The notes under the pieces are model-generated. The model did not search any database, was not told where the DNA came from, and saw nothing but the letters and a program-made list of their open reading frames with translations. Positions 25,954-33,621 of a stretch of DNA of 36,342 nt are shown here, one piece after another. Each line of letters opens with the position of its first letter. The stretch's first letter is position 1. The DNA lies in contig JAFSPA010000011.1 in NCBI GenBank assembly GCA_017443145.1, positions 1 to 36,342 of the forward strand. The letters are read 5' to 3'. The stretch is from Paludibacteraceae bacterium (lineage in GTDB: Bacteria > Bacteroidota > Bacteroidia > Bacteroidales > Paludibacteraceae). Position numbers and translations under genes: made by a program.

Positions 25954-27807
25954 ATGCAAAACGTAGTTATTCGATTCTGTGGGGACTCCGGAGACGGTAT
26001 GCAGCTGACGGGAAACATGTTTTCCTCGCTGTCCGCTATCTTAGGTAATGAGATCTCCACACTTCCCGACTTCCCCGCAGAGATTCGCGCCCCGCAAGGC
26101 ACACTCGGCGGAGTCAGTGGTTTCCAAGTTAACTTAGGTCAAGGTGTTTATACGCCGGGCGACAAAGCCGATGTCGTCGTAGCTATGAATGCTGCAGCCC
26201 TCAAAGTGTGTACATTAGGCAGTCACTTCAACCATCCCCAGGCGCATTTTGATGAAGAATTTGCACTTTATCACCGCCATGCCATCGTCATCGTGGATAC
26301 CGACACATTCACCCAAACAGACCTTGAGAAAGCACAGTATCACACTGACAACCCCTTTACGGAATTAGGAGTGCCGGAAAGCGTGCAAATAGTGCCTATC
26401 GCGCTCACAACGCACACCAAAGAGTCGCTCAAAGACAGCGGCCTCGACAATAAGTCCATCCTCAAGTCCCGCAATATGTTCGCTCTCGGCGTCGTTTGCT
26501 GGCTCTTCGACAGACCGATTGACAAGGCTATCCACTTCCTCGAGGAGAAATTCGCCAAGAAGCCGCAACTCATTCCGCACAATGTCAAAGTGCTTACGGA
26601 CGGCTTTAACTACGGTCAGAATCTCGCGCTCTCGGTCAACCGGATTCGTCTGGAGCAAACGCAGGACAGTAATATGCCTGCTGGGCACTATACCTCTATC
26701 GCTGGCAATAAGGCGACCGCTTGGGGACTCATCGCTGCTGCGCATAAGTGCGGCAAAAAGCTCTTCCTCGGCTCGTATCCTATCACCCCTGCAACGGATA
26801 TAATGCATGAACTTGCAGCCCGCAAGGATATGGGAGTGATGGTTGTTCAAGCCGAAGACGAGATAGCCGGTGTCTGCACGGCCATTGGTGCCGCTTTCGC
26901 AGGCGACTTGGCATGTACCTCCACTTCCGGACCGGGTCTCAGCCTTAAGTCCGAAGGTATAGGTCTCGCCGTCATGGCGGAACTGCCGCTCGTGGTTATC
27001 GACGTGCAACGCGGTGGACCGTCAACAGGTCTGCCTACCAAAACTGAGCAAACCGACTTACTGCAAGCCCTTTACGGCCGCAACGGTGAGTGTCCGCTCG
27101 TCGTCATGGCAGCATCTACATCAGCCAACTGTTTCCACTATGCGTACCAGGCCTGCAAGATAGCCCTGGAGAACATGACACCTGTCATCCTGCTCACGGA
27201 CACCTATCTCGCAAACGGCACAGGACTCTGGCGTATTCCTACGCTTGCCGAACTGCCTGAGATTCATCCGCAGACCGTGCCGACCGAGCTACAAGGACAC
27301 TACAATCCTGCATTACGCGACGCCAACGGTATCCGCTACTGGGGTATTCCGGGCATGGAAGGCTTCGAGCATCGTAACATAGGCCTCGAGCGCGATGCCG
27401 CCAAAGGTACTATCTCCACCAACCCGGAGAATCACGAAACGATGGTCAAGGCCCGTCAAGCCAAAGTGGACCAAGTGGTGCGCTTCATCCCCGACCTGCA
27501 GATTCAAGGCAATGCCGATTCCGACACCGCTCTTGTCGGTTGGGGCAGCACCGAAGGACACCTGCACGCAGCTGCCAACGAACTGAACTGCGCACTCGTG
27601 CACTTCAACTATATCAACCCGCTGCCCGCTAACACTGCCGACGTACTGAAACGCTTCAAACGCATCATCGTCTGCGAGCTCAACTCCGGTCAGTTCGCGA
27701 CCTATCTCCGCTCCAAACTGCCCGACATCCGCTTCGAACAATATAACGAAGTCATGGGACAGCCCTTTGCCGTAGAACGCATCGTTGAACATGTTAAATC
27801 ACTCTAA
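25954..27807 (+). CDS. korA: 2-oxoacid:ferredoxin oxidoreductase, alpha subunit (fused gamma-alpha)
   Basis: A 617-aa protein. Residues 1-190 are the gamma domain (IRFCGDSGDGMQLTGNMF at the N-terminus). The rest is the alpha domain, with GSYPITPATDIMHELA, EDEIAGVCTAIGAAFAG, STSGPGLSLKSEG and DVQRGGPSTGLPTKTEQ. With KorB it would oxidise 2-oxoglutarate (or another 2-oxoacid) to the acyl-CoA, passing electrons to ferredoxin. The CoA-binding and TPP roles are split between the two genes. The substrate is inferred from the KorA-type organisation. No ferredoxin-like delta subunit is next to it. Confidence 0.88.
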   Translation: MQNVVIRFCGDSGDGMQLTGNMFSSLSAILGNEISTLPDFPAEIRAPQGTLGGVSGFQVNLGQGVYTPGDKADVVVAMNAAALKVCTLGSHFNHPQAHFDEEFALYHRHAIVIVDTDTFTQTDLEKAQYHTDNPFTELGVPESVQIVPIALTTHTKESLKDSGLDNKSILKSRNMFALGVVCWLFDRPIDKAIHFLEEKFAKKPQLIPHNVKVLTDGFNYGQNLALSVNRIRLEQTQDSNMPAGHYTSIAGNKATAWGLIAAAHKCGKKLFLGSYPITPATDIMHELAARKDMGVMVVQAEDEIAGVCTAIGAAFAGDLACTSTSGPGLSLKSEGIGLAVMAELPLVVIDVQRGGPSTGLPTKTEQTDLLQALYGRNGECPLVVMAASTSANCFHYAYQACKIALENMTPVILLTDTYLANGTGLWRIPTLAELPEIHPQTVPTELQGHYNPALRDANGIRYWGIPGMEGFEHRNIGLERDAAKGTISTNPENHETMVKARQAKVDQVVRFIPDLQIQGNADSDTALVGWGSTEGHLHAAANELNCALVHFNYINPLPANTADVLKRFKRIIVCELNSGQFATYLRSKLPDIRFEQYNEVMGQPFAVERIVEHVKSL

Positions 27808-27809
27808 TT

Positions 27810-28796
27810 ATGGAAGCAACTCAATTCAAATCCGACCAATATGTTCGTTTCTGCCCGGGTTGTGGCGACCACGCTATCTTAGCGGCCCTGACCAAAGCCA
27901 TGGCGCAGATAGGTATCCCGACTCATCAGATTGCCGTCATCTCCGGTATCGGTTGTTCATCGCGTATGCCGCACTACCTCAGCGCCTACGGTTTCAACAC
28001 GATCCACGGCCGTGGTGGTGCTGTTGCAACAGGCGTCAAGACTTCGCATCCCGAACTCACTGTTTGGCAGATGTCAGGTGACGGCGATTGTATGGCCATC
28101 GGCGGTAACCATTTCATTCATGAGATACGTCGTAACGTGGACCTCAATGTCTGCGTCTTCAATAACCGCATCTACGGTCTGACCAAAGGTCAGTACTCAC
28201 CCACTTCGCCCAAGGGCTTTGTCAGCAAGTCCTCACCTTTCGGCACGGTCGAGCGTCCGTTTATTCCGGGCGAACTCGTCCTTGGCGCACGTGGCACCTT
28301 CTTTGCCCGCACACTCGATGTCGATATGCCTACAGCCGTCGATTGCATGATCAAAGCCCACCAGCACAAGGGTGCATCAATCATTGAGTGCCTCGTCAAC
28401 TGCGTTATTTTCAATAACGGCACCCACAACTGGATTGCCGACCGCGAGACGCGCGCCGACCACTCCATCGTCCTTCACCACGGCGAGAAGATGATATTCG
28501 GTACGAATAAAGACAAAGGATTAGCGATGGAAGGTTTCAACCTCATCGTCGTTCCGGCAGACGACCCACGCGTGCTTGTTCACGATGCCCATTGCCAGGA
28601 CGATATCCTGCACCATAAGCTCGTGCAGATGGGTCCCGAGAACGGCCTGCCTGTAGCACTTGGTGTCATCCGCGACGTTGAAGAAGAGACCTACGACGAA
28701 GCCGTTAACCGCCAGATAGCCGAAGTGCGAGCTGCCTCCAAGGCCAAGACCTTCGACGAACTAACCGCTACCCTCGAACAGTGGGAGAGAAAATGA
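27810..28796 (+). CDS. korB: 2-oxoacid:ferredoxin oxidoreductase, beta subunit
   Basis: A 328-aa TPP-binding subunit. The N-terminal RFCPGCGDHAIL supplies two cysteines (15 and 18) of the 4Fe-4S ligand set, followed by SGIGCSSRMPHYL, HGRGGAVATGVK and the TPP motif SGDGDCMAIGGNH ending NNRIYGLTKGQYSPT. It is the partner of KorA, starting 2 bp after it. Its stop codon overlaps the ybeY start (ATGA). Confidence 0.9.
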   Translation: MEATQFKSDQYVRFCPGCGDHAILAALTKAMAQIGIPTHQIAVISGIGCSSRMPHYLSAYGFNTIHGRGGAVATGVKTSHPELTVWQMSGDGDCMAIGGNHFIHEIRRNVDLNVCVFNNRIYGLTKGQYSPTSPKGFVSKSSPFGTVERPFIPGELVLGARGTFFARTLDVDMPTAVDCMIKAHQHKGASIIECLVNCVIFNNGTHNWIADRETRADHSIVLHHGEKMIFGTNKDKGLAMEGFNLIVVPADDPRVLVHDAHCQDDILHHKLVQMGPENGLPVALGVIRDVEEETYDEAVNRQIAEVRAASKAKTFDELTATLEQWERK

Positions 28797-29221
28797 TACA
28801 GTTCGTAGCCGAAAATATCCCATCTCCACTATCCGATGACCAATCCCGGCGTATCTCGCGCTGGGTTCGTGCTGTGGCGGCGGGTTATGGCTTTGCCACG
28901 GGCGATATCACCTATATTTTCTGCTCCGACGAACGCATCCTCGAAGTCAATCGTCAGTTCCTTGGTCACGACTACTACACAGACATCATCACCTTCGACT
29001 ACTCGACGCCATCCCGCATCTCCGGCGATATCTATATCTCATTGGACACGGTGGCATCTAACGCAGAGCAGCTCGGCATCGCTTTTGATGACGAACTGCT
29101 CCGTATTCTTATTCACGGCGTGCTGCACCTGACAGGTCAGGGGGATAAGACGCCGGAGAGTAAGGCAGTCATGACGGACAAAGAGAACGCAGCCCTTAAA
29201 CTTTTTACTACTATCCCGTAG
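28793..29221 (+). CDS. ybeY: rRNA-maturation endoribonuclease YbeY
   Basis: A 142-aa protein, starting at the ATG that overlaps the korB stop. A GTG at 28781 would add 4 residues. YbeY is a metal-dependent RNase involved in 16S rRNA 3' maturation and ribosome quality control. FCSDERILEVNRQFLGHDYYTDIITFDYS and GDIYIS fit the family (quoted in pieces: LEVNRQFLGHDYYTDIITF). The metal motif reads HGVLHLTGQGDKT, keeping the first two His of HGxLHLxGxDH but with D/K in place of the third His position. It is the last gene of the unit and converges with tnaA. Confidence 0.88.
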   Translation: MIQFVAENIPSPLSDDQSRRISRWVRAVAAGYGFATGDITYIFCSDERILEVNRQFLGHDYYTDIITFDYSTPSRISGDIYISLDTVASNAEQLGIAFDDELLRILIHGVLHLTGQGDKTPESKAVMTDKENAALKLFTTIP

Positions 29222-29252
29222 CAAAGGGGGACTTCACCGGGACTTCGCTAAG

Positions 29253-30629
29253 CTATCCCAACCGTTCCAACTCTACCGTGAAGTGTCGCATAAGCGGCGC
29301 TTCTTTGGTTATACGCAGTCCGCGGGTGACACTGTCTCTGCGGTCGTACACGTTCTTGATGGCGGCAGCGATCACATCCATATGATTATTTGTGTACACG
29401 CGACGCGGGATGCACAGGCGCACGAAGTCTAGTCCTCCGAAGCGGTTCTCTCGGGTGATGGGGTCACGATCGGCGAGGATATAACCAATCTCGCACGCGC
29501 GGATACCTGCCTCCAGATATAGCTCGCAGGTCAGCGTCTGTGCTGGGAACTCCTCTTTGGGTATGTTAGTGAGAATCTTATCTGCATCGACGAAGATAGC
29601 GTGTCCGCCTGCAGGGCGCTGATACGGGATTCCGTATTCGTCCAGTTTATCGGCGAGGTATTGCACTTGTCTGATGCGTGTCTCAAGCATCTCGAACTCG
29701 GTGTTCTCCATCAGTCCGACGGCCAGTGCTGCCATATCACGGCCGTTCATACCGCCGTAGGTGATAAAGCCCTCAAACGGGATACAGTAGCGCTTACAGC
29801 CTTCGTACCAATCTTCGCTGTTGGTAGCAATGAAACCGCCCATATTCACCAGTCCGTCTTTCTTGGAGGACATCGTCATCGAATCGGCGTAGGAGAACAT
29901 CTCGCGCGTAATATCTTTGATGCTCTTATCGGCATAACCCGGTTCGCGGGTCTTGATGAAGTAAGCGTTCTCGGCAAAGCGTGCGCTGTCGATATTAACC
30001 GGTACACCGTACTTATGGCACAACTCGCAGGTCGCCTTGATATTCGCCATCGAGACGGGTTGTCCGCCTACGGTGTTGTTCGTTATCGTGAGCACCATAA
30101 AGGGCACATTACCTTGGTTCTCGCGCAGCACTTTCTCCAGTTTCTCCAGTCCCACATTACCCTTGAACGGTGCTTCGAGTTGGGTGTCTTTCGCCTCGTC
30201 GCAGGTCACGTCGATAGCGAATGCTTTACGCGATTCGATATGTCCTTTGGTCGTATCAAAATGGGCATTACCGGGTACCACATGTCCGGGTTTAACGAGA
30301 TAGGAGAACAGCACGTTCTCTGCCGCGCGGCCTTGGTGGGTCGGGATAACGTACTTAAAGCCCGTCAGGCCGGTAATGACATCTTTCAATTCGAAGAACG
30401 AGCGTGCGCCCGAGTAACTCTCGTCACCCGTCATCATCGCTGCCCACTGGCGGTCTGACATAGCGCCGGTGCCGGAGTCGGTTAGGAGGTCGATGTACAC
30501 TTGCTCGGAACGGAGCATAAAGACATTGTTTTTGGCCTCGGCCAGCCACTGTTCGCGTTCTGCGCGGGTGGATTTGCGGATGGGTTCAACCATCTTGATT
30601 TTCCATGATTCAGCAAAAGGTAGTTCCAT
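29253..30629 (-). CDS. tnaA: Tryptophanase (L-tryptophan indole-lyase)
   Basis: A 458-aa PLP-dependent beta-eliminating lyase that splits tryptophan into indole, pyruvate and ammonia. The PLP lysine is K257 in SSKKDGLVNMGG. GAMSDRQWAAMM and SYSGARSFFEL mark the N-terminal part. Two positions that separate tryptophanase from the close tyrosine phenol-lyase favour tryptophanase: IRACEIG has Ile where tyrosine phenol-lyase has Arg, and MRHFTVEL has His where it has Phe. E. coli TnaA has 471 aa. No tnaC-like leader or tnaB transporter is seen. The gene starts 28 bp after the feoB stop, apparently without its own promoter. Confidence 0.93.
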   Translation of the reverse strand: MELPFAESWKIKMVEPIRKSTRAEREQWLAEAKNNVFMLRSEQVYIDLLTDSGTGAMSDRQWAAMMTGDESYSGARSFFELKDVITGLTGFKYVIPTHQGRAAENVLFSYLVKPGHVVPGNAHFDTTKGHIESRKAFAIDVTCDEAKDTQLEAPFKGNVGLEKLEKVLRENQGNVPFMVLTITNNTVGGQPVSMANIKATCELCHKYGVPVNIDSARFAENAYFIKTREPGYADKSIKDITREMFSYADSMTMSSKKDGLVNMGGFIATNSEDWYEGCKRYCIPFEGFITYGGMNGRDMAALAVGLMENTEFEMLETRIRQVQYLADKLDEYGIPYQRPAGGHAIFVDADKILTNIPKEEFPAQTLTCELYLEAGIRACEIGYILADRDPITRENRFGGLDFVRLCIPRRVYTNNHMDVIAAAIKNVYDRRDSVTRGLRITKEAPLMRHFTVELERLG

Positions 30630-30657
30630 ATATCGTGTTTTTAATTTTTTTAGCTCT

Positions 30658-32151
30658 TTACATAAACAGCATGCCTACTTGGTACACGCCAAACGCCACT
30701 ACCCAGGCGAGTAGCAGGGAGTGAATGACGGTGAACCAAGCCCAGCGTCTTCCGGCCTCGCGTTTGAGTGTCGCTACGGTAGCTATACACGGGAAGTAGA
30801 GCAGCACAAACAGCATAAACGTGTAGGCGGTGAGTGGCGTAAAGGCGGAGGTGGTAGCATCGCCGCCGTAGAGGATTCCCATCGTAGAGATAATAGCCTC
30901 TTTCGCTGGCAGACCTGTCAGCAAACAAACGGATGTCTTCCAGTCAAAGCCCAGCGGCTGAACCAATGGTTCGGTCCATTTACCTATCATAGCCAGGTAT
31001 GAGTGCTCAATATCCATTGAGTGCGTAGGGAAGTAGGTGAGTGCCCAGATGACGATACTGGCCCATATGATGACGGTACCAATCTTCTGCAGATAATCCC
31101 ACAGTCGGTCCCACACGTGCAAGCACAGTTCTTTGAAGCAGGGCTTACGGAACTGCGGCAGCTCGGACACGTAGTCGCGTGTCGGTTGGCGGAACCATTT
31201 GGTGCGCTTCATCACCAACGCAAAGACTATACTAAGCACGATACCTATCGCGTAGAGCGACATCATTACCAGCGCCTTGTGGCCCGGGAAGAAAGCACTC
31301 ACAAACAGCATATACACCGGCAGGCGTGCCGAGCACGACATAAACGGTATCATGAGCATGGTGAGTGTACGGTCTTTGAGGTTATCGATATCGCGCGCGG
31401 CCATGATTGCAGGCACGTTACAACCGAAGCCCACCAGCATCGGGATGAAGCTGCGACCGTGCAGACCCACCGAGTGCATGATCTTGTCCATCAGGAACGC
31501 GGCACGAGCCATATAGCCCGAGTCCTCCATCAATGCCAGCAGAATGAACAATATCAAGATATTCGGCACGAAGGACAGCACAGCGCCTATACCGCGCACG
31601 ATGCCGTCTATCATCAGGCTGCTGAACCATCCGTCTGCCCAAAGTGTATCAAGCCACTCACACAGCATATCGATGCCGCTGGCTATCCACTCTTGCGGAT
31701 AACTGCCAATAGCGAAAGTGAGCTCGAACACGGCGTACAACACCGCAATAAGTATCGGGAAGCCGAGCCAGCGGTTAGTCAGCACCTTATCTATACGGTC
31801 ACTGAGGCTGTGCCCTGTGTCGTCGGGCGAGTGGTGCAACGTCTCTTCCAGCGCACCGTGGATATAACCCTCGACGCTGTTGATACGTACGTAACGCAAG
31901 GGGCGTGGTTTAGCCAAAACCGCCTCTTTGTCCTCTTTGAGACCTATCTGCACACCCATCAGTTCGGACAGTAGGTTATAGTCCAACCAGTGACGGGTCT
32001 TAAGCAGTTCTTTGTAATGGGAAAGAAGAATGACGATGTGTTGTTTCTCGTTGAGCAGATGGACTGCCTGAACAAGACCCTCTTCGAGGTGCCTTGCATC
32101 CACTTCAACGATATGAACACCACTCTCAATATATTCAGTACTATGAGCCAT
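30658..32151 (-). CDS. feoB: FeoB-type ferrous iron transporter lacking its GTPase domain
   Basis: A 497-aa protein holding the FeoB membrane core: a hydrophobic start GFPILIAVLYAVFELTF, MEDSGYMARAAFLMDKIM, the gate motif FIPMLVGFGCNVPAIMAAR, PFMSCSARLPVYML, then the C-terminal LLTGLPAKEAIISTMGILYG. Complete FeoB has about 700-780 aa. Here the G1 P-loop, G2 and G3 are absent and the first 80 residues are a decayed remnant of the G domain (VDARHLEEGLVQAVHLLNE, where G4 is not recognisable). An in-frame TAA lies 6 bases before the ATG, and the promoter is about 20 bp upstream, so this is the true start and not a missed N-terminus. No feoA is adjacent. Confidence 0.88.
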   Translation of the reverse strand: MAHSTEYIESGVHIVEVDARHLEEGLVQAVHLLNEKQHIVILLSHYKELLKTRHWLDYNLLSELMGVQIGLKEDKEAVLAKPRPLRYVRINSVEGYIHGALEETLHHSPDDTGHSLSDRIDKVLTNRWLGFPILIAVLYAVFELTFAIGSYPQEWIASGIDMLCEWLDTLWADGWFSSLMIDGIVRGIGAVLSFVPNILILFILLALMEDSGYMARAAFLMDKIMHSVGLHGRSFIPMLVGFGCNVPAIMAARDIDNLKDRTLTMLMIPFMSCSARLPVYMLFVSAFFPGHKALVMMSLYAIGIVLSIVFALVMKRTKWFRQPTRDYVSELPQFRKPCFKELCLHVWDRLWDYLQKIGTVIIWASIVIWALTYFPTHSMDIEHSYLAMIGKWTEPLVQPLGFDWKTSVCLLTGLPAKEAIISTMGILYGGDATTSAFTPLTAYTFMLFVLLYFPCIATVATLKREAGRRWAWFTVIHSLLLAWVVAFGVYQVGMLFM

Positions 32152-32172
32152 AACGCGTTATTTTTTCCGCTG

Positions 32173-32203
32173 CAAAAGTACTGCTTTTCGCGCATATGCA
32201 CAA
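32173..32203 (-). promoter_or_regulatory. Promoter of feoB-tnaA
   Basis: Minus strand TTG (32203-32201), 20-nt spacer containing TGCATATGC, then TACTTTTG (32180-32173). The leader is about 17 nt. An inverted repeat, CCCCAAA at 32205-32211 with TTTGGGG at 32226-32232, lies directly upstream and may be a regulator site or the end of the preceding tRNA transcript. Confidence 0.7.
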
Positions 32204-32294
32204 TCCCCAAAAATAGGTAAAATTATTTGGGGCCCCCGACGGAGGCTAACGTAGTGCATCCGGTGGGGAGGCGTAGCACATGGCGGCGCACTTT

Positions 32295-32315
32295 ACGAAC
32301 TACGGGGTAGTTCGT
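32295..32315 (-). other. Hairpin downstream of tRNA-Arg
   Basis: ACGAACTA, five-base loop, TAGTTCGT is a perfect 8-bp stem about 26 bp after the tRNA 3' end. It is GC-moderate and has no T run, so it may be a processing or stability signal rather than an intrinsic terminator. The rest of 32216-32340 is palindrome-rich non-coding DNA. Confidence 0.45.
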
Positions 32316-32340
32316 CGTGCAAGCCATAGTGTAAGTCTCG

Positions 32341-32414
32341 TGACCCCGCTGGGACTCAAACCCAGGACCTTCAGAACCGGAATCTGACGCTCTATTCAAC
32401 TAAGCTACGGAGCC
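32341..32414 (-). tRNA. tRNA-Arg (anticodon CCG)
   Basis: A 74-nt cloverleaf on the minus strand: acceptor GGCTCCG pairs with CGGGGTC (one G-T pair). The D arm is GCTTAGTTGAATAGAGC. The anticodon stem TCAGA/TCTGA encloses loop TTCCGGT with anticodon CCG. The T arm is CTGGG-TTTGAGT-CCCAG and the discriminator is A. The 3' CCA is not encoded. It starts 5 bp after the stop codon of the metallopeptidase gene and has no promoter of its own, so it is probably cut from that mRNA. Confidence 0.93.
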
Positions 32415-32419
32415 TATAT

Positions 32420-33124
32420 TTAATCCCGTCTTCCGCCGAGGAAGATAAGGATGTAATATACCAAGGTTGCGAGAGATGAGAGGGCAGCAACAACGTAGGT
32501 GTACGCGGCACTATGCAGTGCGGACGATGCCATCTCGGTGGTCTCGCGGTCGGTTATCCCTGCTTCTTGGAGCCAGTTCACCGCACGCTGACTCGCGTTC
32601 ACTTCCACCGGCAGGGTGATAAACGCGAAGAGGGTAGTCATAGCGAACAAGCATATACCGCCGAGCAGCAGGTAGGGGAATATCTCGACCAGCAATATAC
32701 CTGCGAGCAGCACCCACATCATCCACGTGTTGGCGAAGTTCACGGCGGGCACTAAGGCGGTACGCAGTTTGAGCGGACCGTAGGCTTTCGCGTGCTGAAC
32801 GGCGTGACCGCACTCGTGTGCGGCAACAGCTGCTGCGGCTACGTTGGCCTCATTAAACACGCCCTCCGACAGGTTAACCGTCTTATCGGCAGGGTTATAG
32901 TGGTCGGTGAGGTGACCCTTTACGCAGGTGACCTTAACGTCCGTGATACCGTTATCGTGCAGCATCTTCTCTGCCACCTGTTTGCCTGTGAGGTTAAGCG
33001 GCACCTTGGCGTAGCGTTTCATACGTGACTCCATCACGCTGCTCACTATCCAGCTGGCGAGTGCGACACCGATAAACAGCACCCAATAGATGAGGTTCGG
33101 ATTAGTATATACTGCTTGTTCCAT
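32420..33124 (-). CDS. Membrane zinc metallopeptidase (YugP/Zn_peptidase_2 family)
   Basis: A 234-aa protein with a membrane segment at the N-terminus (LIYWVLFIGVALASWIVSSV) and two or three more in the C-terminal half. The zinc motif is HECGH within VAAHECGHAVQHA, and NLSEGVFNEANVAA precedes it, as in the YugP-like family (neutral zinc metallopeptidase). The substrate is unknown. It starts 2 bp after the Fur-like gene and ends 5 bp before the tRNA. ATG 33124 was chosen because the upstream in-frame extension lies within the preceding gene's end. Confidence 0.82.
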   Translation of the reverse strand: MEQAVYTNPNLIYWVLFIGVALASWIVSSVMESRMKRYAKVPLNLTGKQVAEKMLHDNGITDVKVTCVKGHLTDHYNPADKTVNLSEGVFNEANVAAAAVAAHECGHAVQHAKAYGPLKLRTALVPAVNFANTWMMWVLLAGILLVEIFPYLLLGGICLFAMTTLFAFITLPVEVNASQRAVNWLQEAGITDRETTEMASSALHSAAYTYVVAALSSLATLVYYILIFLGGRRD

Positions 33125-33126
33125 TA

Positions 33127-33606
33127 TTATTCTTGGTTTTTGCCGGCAATCTCTTTGGCGAGCAGGCTGCGGCACACCTTACATTTGCCATAGACGGTGA
33201 GCGTGTAGTGCTGCATAACGAAGTTATTGAACTGCCGGTTGTGTATAGCTTTGCTTATGCTATTGTCTTTAATCTTGGATATACGTCCGCATCGGGTGCA
33301 GACGAGTTGTATGTTTGTATGCTTCTGGAAGAAGAAGTCGTACTGTCGGTATTTCTTATCCACGGCCTTGCCTACGCATTGTAGTATCTCGGCGTGAACG
33401 AAGGTGTCGATGGCGTTATAGACGGTGGGTCTGCTGATACCTCTCTCGGCAGCGACGGTGACGAGTCGTGCGGTGGATATCGGAGTAGGCTCGTTGCAGC
33501 ATATCTCCAGCACGGCATTCCGTTGCGGGGTCATGCGCAAGTGGTTACGTGTCGCGTAAGCGCGCAGCTTCGCCATCAGTCGGTCATATGGATTAACAGT
33601 AATCAC
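33127..33606 (-). CDS. Fur-family transcriptional regulator
   Basis: A 159-aa protein with the Fur winged helix (LRMTPQRNAVLEIC, TARLVTVAAERGISRPTVYNAIDTF) and a dimerisation domain holding the structural-zinc cysteine pairs CTRC and CKVC. The usual His-rich stretch before the first CxxC (HHHH- or HxH-type) is reduced to a single His in QKHTNIQLVC, so the regulatory metal site looks weakened. The start is taken as GTG 33606, 15 bp after the GNAT stop; ATG 33576 (residue 11) is an alternative. Its metal cannot be assigned. Confidence 0.82.
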   Translation of the reverse strand: MITVNPYDRLMAKLRAYATRNHLRMTPQRNAVLEICCNEPTPISTARLVTVAAERGISRPTVYNAIDTFVHAEILQCVGKAVDKKYRQYDFFFQKHTNIQLVCTRCGRISKIKDNSISKAIHNRQFNNFVMQHYTLTVYGKCKVCRSLLAKEIAGKNQE

Positions 33607-33621
33607 TTTAACCTAAACCCT

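Noticed and set aside
29222..29252. Duplicate GGGACTTC between ybeY and tnaA
   Set aside because: Only two imperfect copies in a 31-bp gap between converging genes, too short to interpret.
29253..30629. Tyrosine phenol-lyase instead of tryptophanase
   Set aside because: Overall similarity allows it, but the Ile in IRACEIG and His in MRHFTVEL are tryptophanase-type residues.
31021..31974. 317-aa ORF antisense to feoB
   Set aside because: His/Gln-rich shadow of the feoB reading frame on the other strand.
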